The translations under genes were made by a program, and so were the position numbers. The notes below the pieces were generated by a model, which worked only from the letters and a program-made list of their open reading frames with translations, searched no databases and was not told the DNA's origin. From Tetrahymena elliotti 4EA (lineage: Eukaryota; Ciliophora; Oligohymenophorea; Hymenostomatida; Tetrahymenidae), in NCBI GenBank assembly GCA_000231825.2, contig JH720311.1, forward strand, positions 308,329 through 372,328: a stretch of 64,000 nucleotides of DNA, given 5' to 3'. The first letter of the stretch is position 1. Every line of letters begins with the position of its first letter. This document shows positions 1-12,365 of this stretch, piece by piece.

Positions 1-3000
1 ATATCATTTTAGTGATTTTCACTAGAATTGCTACTAATTACTGGCTGACTCTCAGATTAACTCAAAGAATTAGATTCATCATACTGTTAAAACTAAATCT
101 TTAAGTGTTTATACTCTTTGAGCAGATCATCTTTTATTTCATATTATTCGTCGTCATTATTGCCAAAATCAAAAACTTATTGACTATCTTTCACAAGATC
201 TAAATTTTCTTCTTCTCCTAAAGATCTTCTTTTTGCTTTATGATTTTAAGGATTATTGAAGAACTTAAGGCGTTTCATCAATGTTAAATATCTCTCGTTT
301 TAAATATCTTTTAATTTTTAATACCATTCAGGAAAAGCTTTAGAAATAATTTCAAAATCTTAAAAGCTCAACCTTCCGACTTTGCAAATTTTGCTATTTG
401 AAAAAGAAAATATTTATTTTAAAATATTTTTAACACAATGTGATAGATCTTACGAAGTTTTGACATAGGCTGGCTGTTTGATTCTGCTTGGAATGTTATT
501 TAATATACCTCCAAAGAAATCTCCTGTTTCTAATGACAACATTTTATATAACTCAAAATTATAACATTCAACTTAACCTTCTAAAATAATAAACACATCT
601 TTACACTCTTCTCCAGCTACTATAATAACCTCATTAGGCATAAATATTTCAAATGTCAAAAATCTAAAAATAGACAGCTTCACTTATTCATTTCTCCATT
701 TGGGTCCAATGTTAAAGAATATAGAGTATTTTATAAGTTTAGGATACATATACTCAATAATATCTGCTCTCAAATCAATAGGAAATTCTTTTAGAAATTT
801 ATTTTCATCCATTCCCATCATTGTTTCCCAAATATAACTAAAATAAATCTTTAAAAAATGAAAATTAAAATTTAGAAGGGACAAGAAAGAAGCTTGCTTA
901 CTTCTACAAGTGGCTTAAACTGCTTAAGATCCATTTTCTTGATAAAAGCTACAACTAATCTGTACCTCATGAGAAAATCTCTCTTTAAAGACGAAGAAAT
1001 TATTTTAATGAGAGAAGATATGCTAGCAAAGAAGCTTATTGAAAAGACAATTACGCAAAGGAAAATAATACAAGAATATATTTCTTCTCTGGTGTTGACT
1101 GCTGAAGAATCTCCTGTCGTTGTATGAGTCATTATTTAAAATGACCAACTTAATGCATTCAAATAGAGAGAAAAATCAGATATCTAAAAATCTTGAAGAA
1201 CTGCTTCGTTAACCTATGTCGTAGAGATTCTTACAAACCAGCTCTTTTTCCAATCTGTCTCTTGCTTACCAATAACAATCTATTTAAAGCAATAGTTTTA
1301 TTAATATTTTATTTGATTTTAATTAAATTTACCCATAAGCAAGCGTTCAAGTGGTTTAAGAAGGCAATAATCATAAATTTATTTATGATTTCAATGTAAA
1401 CTTGCTGATTTTAATCATAGTAGCGGATGGAATAATAAATATTATATATGTTTAAAACTCTGTTAAGAGACAGGACTATGAGAAAGAAATTATTTCTTGA
1501 CTCATCGACTGAGGTTAAATCAAAAAGTAAGCTAAAAGGTATGGCGACAAAAATATTAATTAACAATTTTTTCTAAAATACCTTTTTAACAGCTAGATAT
1601 TAGTCATAAATATCAATTATGAGTTTTCCCTGCTTCTTTTTCTTCATTTTTTTAAGCTCTAATTAAAAGTTGAAAAAAATTATATAGATTGACAAGATAT
1701 GAATACAGTTGAATAAATTCTAAAAATAGATGAATAATATGCATTTTAAGAGTAAAGAGCTTTTTAAAAAACAATAAAAAAGAATGCATGGAAGGAGAGT
1801 ACAGATTATTAATAAGCAAGCTATTTAAAATATTTTTTATAAAGAATTCACAAAAATTTTTTAATGATTTCTCTAAGTATTAATTGAAAGATTAAGAGGG
1901 TAGATAGATATTCAGGATTTTTGAGCAAGTAAAGAAAGCTTAAAAAATAATTATTTGGGATTAGTCGTAAATCCAAGCACCTATTATAAGCTTTCATTCA
2001 CTTTTATTTGACAAATATTTCCTCTCCTCTTTCAAAGAATAAATGGAAAATTGGAAATGAAAAAATATTAAAAATTACTTAATGAAAATCTTCTGAATTC
2101 TTGGAAAGTAAAGGAAATGAGTACAAGTGTGCTAAGTATTTCAATAATGAGAAGAGGTATATTTTATTTAAAACAAAAGAAGCTTTCAAATGCGATGTTG
2201 AGAGGAGTGATAAAACTACTATAAACAGATACTAATACCATGATAAAAGAATGTCTTTTTAGTATAAGAAAATTAAAGGATTTTTTGAAGCCATTTCCTG
2301 GAAAGGAGGTGTAAAATATCAGAGAAGATGTTTTTAAGTTGGTTTCCGATTTTCCTATTTTATGTACTTCCCCTTAAACGCTTGATAGTGAAGAGGAGTT
2401 ATCTAAATCAGATGAATCTTCTAAAATTCTATCTTCTTTAATTAATAAAGGCGAAATTTTATCTGATTGGTTCCTGTTATTATTTTTATTTTTTTTACTA
2501 TCTAGCTGCCCATTCTCCAAAACATTATCTTGATTAAAAACTTAAATTATCTCATCAACTGACTAACTTTTCCTTTTGATAAAGAATCTTTTGTTTTGGC
2601 TTTAAGAAATATTTTTCTTAAATATTGAGGGAGAATCGATTTCTCTTTTATCTTAAATAGATAGTTCCTTATCCTTTGACTGCTTTAAAATAACTTCTAA
2701 TTAACTTTCATAATTATCACTGCTAAAAGAATGATTTCTTATTGATTACTATTAGTTAGGTTCTTCATCAGATTTTCTGCATGATTATTAATCCAAACAT
2801 CTCTGTTCAGATTAAATTATTTTAACATTATATTCCTCATTTTTTTTGTAATCTTGATGACATAATTCCTTATTATCATTGAATAATTAAGATTAAATTG
2901 CTTTCTTACCTCCATTGTTAATCTTATAATGATTGATGCAACTCTCAATGGTTTATTAATTAACATCAAATTTACTTTCTTCATTTAATCCTTACAAACG

Positions 3001-6000
3001 TTATGTCACCAATTACAATTTATTCTATTCATCGCAGTCCTATTCAGAATTTTCAACTTCATGATTTTCCTTTCTTTATGACGATTAATCTCCATACCTC
3101 TTTCTCTAATTTTCATTTTTATCAATCAAATTAATCTTCCTCTGAGAATTCATATTTTGCTCCTAAAATCTCAATTACTCCTAATCACTAATTTAGTTAT
3201 CATTCTTTTAAATAATTATTTGTGTTGTCTTTGATTAAGACTCTTCAGCATTAACCTAATTTGTAATACTTTTTGATTAATCTCTAATAATACTATCTTT
3301 CAAATCAAGACTATAATCATCCTAGATATTCTATTAATTATCTCTCTTCCGAGCCATAGTTGTTTTCTATTTTTTTCTTTTCTAGATAAATACATTTTCA
3401 TCTTAATCCTAATTATAATCAGCCATATTATAATCATCTTCTTTTTTATTTTTATTATTACCGTTTGCATCATCATCATCATCATCATGGTTGTTGTTGA
3501 TGCAGCTATTTTTTATTTGTGATTAAGTTTTATCTTAGTCTTGCTCATTAAATATGTTTTTCTTTGAATCTCTTGTGATCAAAAGCTAACTTTATTATTT
3601 TTCATATTAATGCTAAACCGATGAAGACATATGTTAATAAGTCTTTAATTATATTTCATTTTCATTCTCTACATCTTCTTAATCTTTTTCTTAACCAAAT
3701 TATTAATTGCTTTAACCATTTATATTTTCAGTATTTTAATCACTTTTTTTCTTATTTAAATTGAGTGAATCTATTTAGTCTTCAAGAGATGCTATGTTAT
3801 TTTCTTTTTGAGTAGATGATTGAAGGACTAACAAATTTTATTTGGATTATTAAGATAATTAATTTTAATCACCAAATATTTTCTTATTATTTTCATCACT
3901 AAAAATATTTTAATCTTACTGCTAATAGGGAGAAATAATTTCATCCTGATTTGTACCTTAATTTTTATTCTTTGAAAAGTAATTTCTTTTCTAATCTGGT
4001 TTTCTTAAAAAAATTGATTTTTAGTCTTCATTCTTTTTTGATTTAACACTCGGATTCATTTTCTTATCTTCTTCTAATGAACTATCATTTTCTTATTTAA
4101 GCTTTAAACTCTTATGAGATCTCTACTTCATTTTCTCTTTTGTGTTCAATTTCCTTTAATCAGCCAACTATTAAATGATCTAAAAAATTTCAGGATACAT
4201 ATTACAAACATACTTAAAATCTTTGATATCCAAACTCGCTAAATGTAAGTTGGTCTTAGCTACAACTGAAGCCCCTCTGACATTTATTTTCAAATCTATA
4301 ATAGCCATTTCACCAAAATAGTCTCCCTCCTTAAGCTAAGCCAATATAATGGGTGGTTTTATATAAAATTCATCCTCTATCATAACAGTTGCTTAACCCT
4401 CAATAATAAAGTACATCTCTGTAGCGATTTCTCCTTTTTTAAACACATATTCATCTTTTGGAATAATTTTTTATTTCATCATCCTCATCAAAGACAAAAC
4501 CACTCCTGAATCTTTAGCTTGGTTTGTTTGGATCTTCTACAGGACACTAAATTTAATTATCGTAAAAGCTTTAAAATATTTCTATTAAAACAGCATATTT
4601 AGCGCTTTGAATAAAAAAGTTAAATTATTTTTATTTGCATCATTAAATACTTATTATTTTAGTTTCTTTTAAAAAAAAAAATATATAAATTAAGAAATAA
4701 GTTGATTAGCTCGAATAAAAAATTGCATGAATAATTGTTTCATTTTTTTTATTTAAATTTTTAAGTAGAATTCGTTTTACAAATTATTTCACCAACTGAC
4801 TGACTGCTCTTTGATAAGTTGTAGTCGATCTAGTCAGTTGATTTATTTTATCTAAAAAATAGAGCTTTAATTATCAGTCATACATGACAGATAGTTTGTT
4901 CATCAAAAAAAAAATGAATTTTTTATGCAAATTTTTTTAGTTTAACTTTAATCTTCACCAGAAATTCATAATTAGATTTTTTCTTTGGTTTGATTTCATT
5001 AAGCTTCTCAAAAAAGTTTAATGAAAAGAAAAAAAATTGGATTTAAAATTAATAGAACAATAATTACTTTTAGAAAAGCTGCAGAATAATTTCATTTTAG
5101 ACTGTGTTTGGAAGTTCAGATAAAATTTCTTCATCATTAATTCCTTTGAATTTTATGTTTTGAAAATCATAAAATTTATAAATTCTGTTGCTAATTTGGT
5201 GAGGGAATTTCTTGAAATTAAGGAAGCCTCTTATTGATTCTATTTTAGATTTAGCTTCATTAGACAATGTTTTATTCATTTTCTCTGAATTAAGAGCTTG
5301 GGCAATAAAAAAAATTGTAATAATTCTGGAACAAAGTAAAACTAAAGTTTGGACACATCTTTCGACTTGAGACATTCCTTAGATTGTACCAAAGCACCCT
5401 TATGAAGTGAGATTCAAGGAATAATACAAGAATTCAATATATTTAACCCAGAATGACTTTAAATATTATAAAAATAAATGTTTTTTTAGAAATAGAGTAG
5501 AAAATTTACTTATTCAGCAAGAGGAGTTCTTGAAGGAATAGCTTGAGAATCAAAACGGGTAAATAAATTATGAGAAACTCTTCCTAATTCATTGACAGCA
5601 ATTATATAGAAAAGGCAAGCACAGAGATGACTAATATATGCCATAACGAGAAAAAATTTAAGAAATAGAAATGCTTTCTCAAATTATACTCTACTATATA
5701 AAGAATTATAAAATTGACTTACTCTATAGATTCTAGCGAGTCTTAACAATCTTGTTATTCTGCATAAAATAGGATGAACATGAAGTAAAGAGAGCATTAC
5801 ATCTAACGGAAATGTTGATAGCATATCTACTATGAACAAATTTTTTTTAAAGTATTTATCTACTGCTCTTTTGTAACTAAAATTATTTTAATTACTTTAT
5901 GACTTATTTGTATCAACAAAATCTTTATTAGAATGTTTATTTTTAACTTATGAATTCAATTATTTCTTTGCTTAATCAGCATTTTATGAAGGCGCTTCTA

Positions 6001-9000
6001 TAGATTTGTATTAATTAGTTTAAATAAAGCTTTTTTAATATCCTTTTTCTTTCTCATTTAAAGAAGAAGTGTTAGCGAAAAAAATAATATCCAAAAAGTA
6101 TAAAGTAAAACTTAAATATTCAAATGTAATGTATCCTCCTTCAAGATCTACTGAATAAGCTATTGAAAGAGGAACATACATTAAATTATATGCAAGCACA
6201 AAAAACATTATGCCTTTCCATACATTCTAAAATGATCTCTTATTTGCTATATTATAAATCACGTTAAATGCTCCTTATCTCTTCTTATTAGCAATCTCTA
6301 ATCTTTCCAATTAATTTGTTTGCTATTTTTGTTAATTAAAATAATCTGCGTTTCCCTGATTCTTTTCAATATCATTTAAATTGTTGTTGTTGTTGTTGTT
6401 GTTATTGCTATTATTTGGTATAGCGTTATCAGAGTTTTATAACAAAGGTTTACTGTTTAGTGTATGTTCTCCCATTACTTTATTATTGTTATTGATATTA
6501 CTATTAATGTTTTCGTGCATTGATAAGTCAACAATTTATTGTTTATTATTTATATTGACATTAATTTATTATTTATTGACATTCTCAATTTAAATTACAT
6601 TTTATTCTTAGCTGTTATGATTTTTATTATTATGATTATTTTTAATAAATAAGCTCACTCCAGAAATATCATAACTATCTTCTCTTTTTTTCTCTTCAAA
6701 CTCAACTTTTTCAATTATTTTGTCTGAAGGTAAATCTGAAGCTTTTGTAGTAAGCAGCCTTTATTTGCTTACTTTTATTAAATGATTCTTTTAATCAGGA
6801 AACTATTGCATAATTAAATTAAAATGTTCTTTATTAAGGCACATGAAGATGCAATCTTCAATGGCTTATACAATACATGTCCTTTTTCCTGTAATTAATA
6901 AGCCTATTTCTCCAAAATAAGAACCTTCTTCTTATATAGCAATTACCCTAGAGTTGCATTCTGTAATGATTTATACCTTTCCCTTCTTGATAAAATACAT
7001 TTCATTTGCTATTTCACCATACCAAATAACTATATCTCCCTTCATACAAATCTTAGGATAAAAATATTTCATAGTCTCAAGAATAAAATCTGGAGATCCT
7101 AAATTAAGGAGCTTGACATTCTTTATGAGGTCCTAATTTAAATGCAGTTTCAATTCAACCTAAAGACTCATGGGAAGTTAAATTATGTCTAATTAGTTTT
7201 TATCTTTTAAGTTAATTTATTAAAAAAATAAACAAAATAATTATATTATCTTGAGCATTAATATATTTTTCAGCATTATTTTTATTTAATTCAGTAAAAA
7301 AGATGAAATAAAAAATTAGATTTTTGAATGGAAAAAATCTTTTAGTTATAGATTCAAATCTACACTTATTTATGTCTGGATGTTTAGAAATAGATATTAA
7401 AAAAACTTATCTTCCTAATAATCGTGCTTGTTAGTTTGTCAATGATAGTGAATTAATTAATTTAATAAACAAATAAAATTTAACGTAAAACAGTTAATTT
7501 TTGGATGGAAGGGAATAATAAAATTGAAATTATGAATAAAAATCAAATAAATAAGAGTGAAATTAATTAAAGTCTCTAAAATAAAAAAATTAAAGCATCG
7601 ATAATTATTTAATAATAAATTTACAATCATTTTTGCTCTATAGAATTCTATTAAAATAATTGTTGATGTTCTTAAAAATCATTCCTTTTAGGTTTTTATA
7701 TCTACAAAATTTTCTCGTTTTCTCTTGGCTGTTTCTATTTTTTTTAAAATAATATTTATTCATTAATTCTCAACATTTATTTATTTCAAATATTTAAAAA
7801 AAAAAACCGAAAATACTTTCTTAAATATTTAATTTATTTTTATAAAAATATTTCATGCAACTTAATGAATAAAGTTTTTATCAAGCTAGTTCTACTGCGT
7901 AGATTTTCTTTATACCTTTTTTAATTTTTATAGAATATGTATAGCAAAGTATTTTGTTGAAACTAATGTATAACAAGAGGATTGGTAGATATATTTAGAT
8001 AGATCTTAGTGGGGAAATTGATTAAGTAAGATACATAGGGAGGACTTTTTGGAAAGTGTTAAATTAATTTGTATGGAAAGTAGATGTATCTAGATAATTT
8101 ACCTTTATTTGTATTCTTAAAAATTAGAGTAGTAAAGTAATGTGTCGAAATTAGCATAGATTGTACCTAAGACAAATGTGCCTACACCCATCATTAATAC
8201 CGAGAGAGTAATTTCCATTTTAGTACCTGGAACGACTTCATTAGTTGAATTACCACTAATTACTTCAATGGCATATTAAATAGATAAAATATATCTGTTG
8301 GCGATGTTATAATCTCCACTTTCGTCTAAATTTTAAAAATAATAACCATCAATAGCTTATGTGGTTTTTTCTATTTTATTAACAAAAGTCCAAGAGCATG
8401 CTATGTAGTGTATTAACATGAAAAACATTAAACAGGTTTTAATAAATTTAATATAAATGATTTTCCTGAATTATGTATAGATAAAGATAAACTCAAGTTT
8501 CTAAAAGAAATTCCATAGGTCCAAGACCTTAATGATATTTAAGGCAAATAGATAACTGAGATAGTCTTCAAGTTATAAGTTTTATTCATTAATAATATTT
8601 GTGTTGGTCTTGATGATCTTCAAAATAGTTGCTTAGGGAATAGCAGATATGACATATAATACATTAAATAAGGTTTGTACAGTAACTTCATTCAGTATGA
8701 AATTAGTAAAAAAGAATTTATTTTTCCTTGCATACTTTGAAAAAGCGATTCTGAGAATAATATCAACAATTACAAACATTTCAATAACTATTTCAATCGA
8801 CAAGTATGGTCCACTTGGATATCCCAAATTACTCATCCAAAAAACTGATGACAGTAGCATATAAAGATGAAAAATGTTAATCAAAAGACACCAATAAAAT
8901 GAAAAGGTGTTAAAATAATTTAATATGTTTTTTGTCTGATTCCTCTCAATTTGCATCGAAATATGTTCATCTATTTTTATTAAAAAATCTCATTTTTATT

Positions 9001-9228
9001 TATTCACTTGCTTCAAATCTAATTAATTATAATCTCTATTTTGTCTAAATTAATTGTTGATGTAATTAGCATTTATCTTTCAAATAAAAACATACCTAAA
9101 CCACTAAAACCGCTGTCCGTACGAGCATCTTAGACGATAGAGAGCCTAGTTTTTAATGTTTTCTAGAATCTCCCATCTTTTCTTTGCTTAGTTTTCTTGT
9201 TGTAGTTGAAATTAAAAACCTCAATCAT
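1..9228 (-). CDS. Giant tandem-repeat cyclic-nucleotide-gated channel (at least 3 channel/CNBD repeats), 3' end outside window
   Basis: Plasma- or ciliary-membrane cation channel expected to be gated by cAMP or cGMP. Exons (minus): 9228-9096, 8988-8103, 7734-7625, 7203-5510, 5456-5068, 4546-2079, 1658-1333, 1279-902, 848-<1. Every splice phase closes and no TGA occurs in frame. Repeat 1: S1 near residue 72, C-linker in the 7734-7625 exon, CNBD about 415-530. Repeat 2: TM block about 694-970, with an S4 bearing regularly spaced arginines (CRITRLLRLARIYR), CNBD about 1085-1205 with motif KKGEIATEMYFIIEG. An acidic N/Q-rich linker of about 600 residues, including six consecutive Asp, runs uninterrupted into S1 of repeat 3 (about 1823). 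Repeat 3 has the helix motif HLNACLW, a pore near 2048 and a CNBD about 2195-2310. The start is ATG 9228, which opens exon 1. Single-chain tandem CNG repeats are known from CNGK-type channels. The frame is open at base 1, so a fourth repeat may follow. Ligand and ion selectivity are not shown. Confidence 0.9.
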
Positions 9229-10452
9229 ATAATTTAATTAAACGAAATATTAATAAATAAATGATCTTTGGCTATTAATATTATAAGCTTTTCTGATTGA
9301 TTAATTAAATAACTCAATCATTAAATGACTTATTCATTCATTTATTTATGTATTGGCACATTAACTATTCAGTTTACTTTTAATTTATTAAAGAGCCTTT
9401 TAAAAATGAAAAGAATATCTCTATTATTATTACTTTCAGAAACTAACGCTTTTGGAAGAATAACTTTTTACTACTTTTATACAGCCATGCCTAAAGAAAC
9501 AAATATGAAACAATAGATATTCTTTATAAATCTATTATTTTATCAATATATTATTTTTCAACTAAAAATTTTAAAATATCACTTAAAACTAATGAAAAAA
9601 ATAATAATTTGTTTTGAAGGAATATTATTCATTATTGATATTATTTTGGTTTTCTTCTTTCATTAAAGAAACAAAAAAAAGTAAACATGAACAAACAATT
9701 TAAAAAAAGCATTTTTGATTCTAGAAATAAAAAATTTTTGGCCTCCTCACAAATTCTAAAAATAGAAAATTTAATAAAAATTAACAAGCAAACAAAGAAA
9801 TTCTAAAGCATAAATTCTATTCAAAAAACCTTATAAAATTTATTAACCTGAATTAAAGTTTAATAAAAGTAAAATAGTCTGAGAAGTAAGCAAACTCTTC
9901 TCTCTTTTTCTATTTGATCTTTCAATAAGGAACTCTGAATAATTTCAATTTTCAATTATGTTTTTTAATTTCTAGTTTTATTTAAGCAGATGATCAATTA
10001 AACTAAATTTAGCTCAAATAAACAAACAACACCCAAAAATCGTCTAAATAAATGTAATATTCATACTTTCAAACAAACTAAAAATCCTCTCAATTTCTTA
10101 CATCAAACAAAAAGAAAAAAGTAAAAAAGAAATCAATTTTTTTTAATTAAATAAATTTTTGCAAAGAGAACAAACAATAGTAAAATTAACATTACTAATT
10201 GTTAAAATATTTAAACATAAAAAATACTAATTTTAAAGAGAGGAATTTTTAATTTTATTTAAAAATTTAGAAGTATTTACTCCAAAATATTCTAAAAATA
10301 TAGAACAAAAATATTGTTTTTAAATTTATTTCAAGCAAAATAATTAAATCTAAAAAAAATAACAGAAAAATATACTAAACAGTTTAATATTATTAACTAA
10401 ATTTTTTATTTTATAAGTGTTATTAAGTTTAACAAAATCATAAATTAATCAA
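9229..10452. other. Intergenic, A+T rich
   Basis: Lies between the start of the channel gene and the TGA of the oxidase gene, both on the minus strand. It holds homopolymer runs and short poly-A/T tracts. A 63-codon standard-code frame near 9325 has no coding character and no supporting exons. It must contain the channel promoter and the oxidase 3' UTR, but no individual site can be named. Confidence 0.6.
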
Positions 10453-12365
10453 TCAAAGTTTAGGTTGAGCGGTTTTTTCTTTAAAGAATTCCTAAGCATT
10501 TTTAGCTACTACAGAACAAACAGAAAGAGTAGGTCTTTAATCCCAAACATCTCTTTCATGAGTAATACCACAAGCAGTTCCTGTAGAATGAGGATATACT
10601 GTTACTCTGCTACCGTTAGGACCTGGAGCACTCAAGTAATAATCAACACCTTTAGTATGTCTGAAAACAGCCAATTAACCTTTAATAGGATAGACATTTT
10701 TATCATTAAAAAGCTTTCCAGAGTGAATACCAGCACAATTGAAAATATAATCATGAGGTAATTCAGCAACTTCTCCTTCATCATTTAAGTGTTTGCTAAC
10801 AAAATTTACTCCTTATTTTCTACATTCATTAAATAACTCTTTCAAGAAAATATCACCTTCAATCAAAATAGTTGTGAAAGTATAGGCATTGTAGTATTTA
10901 CCATTTCCCCAACTAACTTAAACATCCTTAAAATCATTAAAGATCTCCTTAGGAACAGAGTTCTTAATATATTCAATACCATCTAAATGATAAACCTTCA
11001 TATATCTAACACCATTATATCTATTGAATTAATAATTTAATTTAATTTCAACATTGTCTCTTTAAACTTTCAAAATTAATTAATTATTTTCATCAATATT
11101 TCTGATGAAAGAAATAAACTAAAAAACTATTTACAATATCCTATTCTAATTTTATTTTCACTTTAAAGAAAATGTAATTCATATTTTATTTTAATTTAAA
11201 AATCCAATTAAAAATGTTTTTGCTTTAAAATTAGTCTTTTTAATTAAATTCTCATAATGAAATACCAATCCAATCCATTAACTCAATCAATTAAATTTTA
11301 TAATCTTTAAAGCGAAAAATAAAACTATCATTTTAATATTTTTTTGAATTTTTATTCCTCATTTATTAATTAAACAGTAATTTTTATTCATTTTTTAAAT
11401 GAAATTATTTTTTTACTAACTTTTTTATATTTTAAAATAATTTTGTTTGCTAATTTTTAATTTATGGAAGAAAATTTGTTGATAGAATTTAGCTAAATAT
11501 TTTAATGAGGTGTAGCATGAGTTAAATCAATGAAATTAAATTAAATATAAAAAATTATTCTCTTTATTTGATGCTTTGAACTATTTCTGATGTACTTAAA
11601 ATCTTATCAAAATCTTTAGAATAAAGTACTTTTTCACAAGATTTAACTTGGTAATAAGTTTGGATTATATATTTTTTAATGTTAAAATTAAGAGGAAAAT
11701 GATAAATGTATATATTTATTACGCTTTCTTTTCAATAGTATTTTTGTAATAGTTGAATGAGAAGTTGCATGCTTGGTCATGGATTCTTTGAGTTTCTTCA
11801 TTAATATTGTATTCATAACCATAAGGGAGCCAATATCCTCCAGCAATTTGAGAGGCAGTGGGATGGTTCTTATCAGTTTCAAGAGAGCATAATCCATCTT
11901 CTTTAACAAATTGGTCTGCATAAATAGTTACCTTTTTTTATTAAAAGATTTGTTTATTTCAAAATTTTTTTTGAAAGTTGAGAAAAGCATTATATTTCTA
12001 TCTATTATCAATTAATTTATAAAAGATGCAAAAAATGAATCTACTTTATAACCTAACTTGATCAATTCCAAAGCAGTGAATAATCCCATGTAGCCACTAC
12101 CTATTATACCAACGTGACTGATGTTTTTGAAAGAACTGTATCTTGAGAAGAATTTATTGACTTAGATGTTAGCATATCCAGGAGCTAAGGAAACACCACC
12201 AGCACCATGACCATAGTTATGGAGTATTCTCTTACCTCTAATTACTTACTCACTAAGATTAACACCACCCTTTCTGCAAGGTCTAAGGCCAGCCTTGTAA
12301 CCTAAAAAATTTTCATTGCTGAAGTTGGGAGGGATCAAATCTATCTTTTCTACTTGCTTGCTCAT
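10453..12365 (-). CDS. D-amino-acid oxidase family flavoprotein with circularly permuted motif order
   Basis: FAD-dependent oxidase predicted to deaminate D-amino acids to 2-oxo acids with release of H2O2. Exons 12365-12045, 11931-11723 and 11101-10453 join in phase (107 codons; then phase 2; 392 residues in all). The FAD dinucleotide motif HVGIIGSGYMG lies near residue 83-93, followed by VTIYADQF and the AGGYWLPYG region. NCAGIHSGKLF, GQLAVF and VTVYPH come later, ending with EPTL-like RPTL and the tripeptide PKL. In ordinary DAAO the G-RP-R...HNYGHG segment, which carries the substrate-binding Arg, is the C-terminus. Here AGLRPCRKGG and ILHNYGHGAGGVSL are at residues about 30-65, before the FAD motif. 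The C-terminal PKL resembles a peroxisomal PTS1 signal, as expected for this family. Intron 2 (621 bp) is long and could hide a further exon. Activity is inferred, not shown. Confidence 0.88.

Noticed and set aside
872..1399. Small frames at 894-1127 (+) and 1193-1399 (+)
   Set aside because: Antisense shadows of the repeat 3 pore and S5 exons.
1400..2390. Long plus-strand frames opposite the channel (including one ending FSYFMYFPLNA and another reading SISIMRRGIFYLKQ)
   Set aside because: With only TGA as stop, antisense frames stay open easily. The minus strand here carries recognisable S1, S2 and S4-S5 helices with matching splice phases.
9325..9516. 63-codon plus-strand frame
   Set aside because: Isolated, hydrophobic and A+T-driven, with no partner exons or start context.
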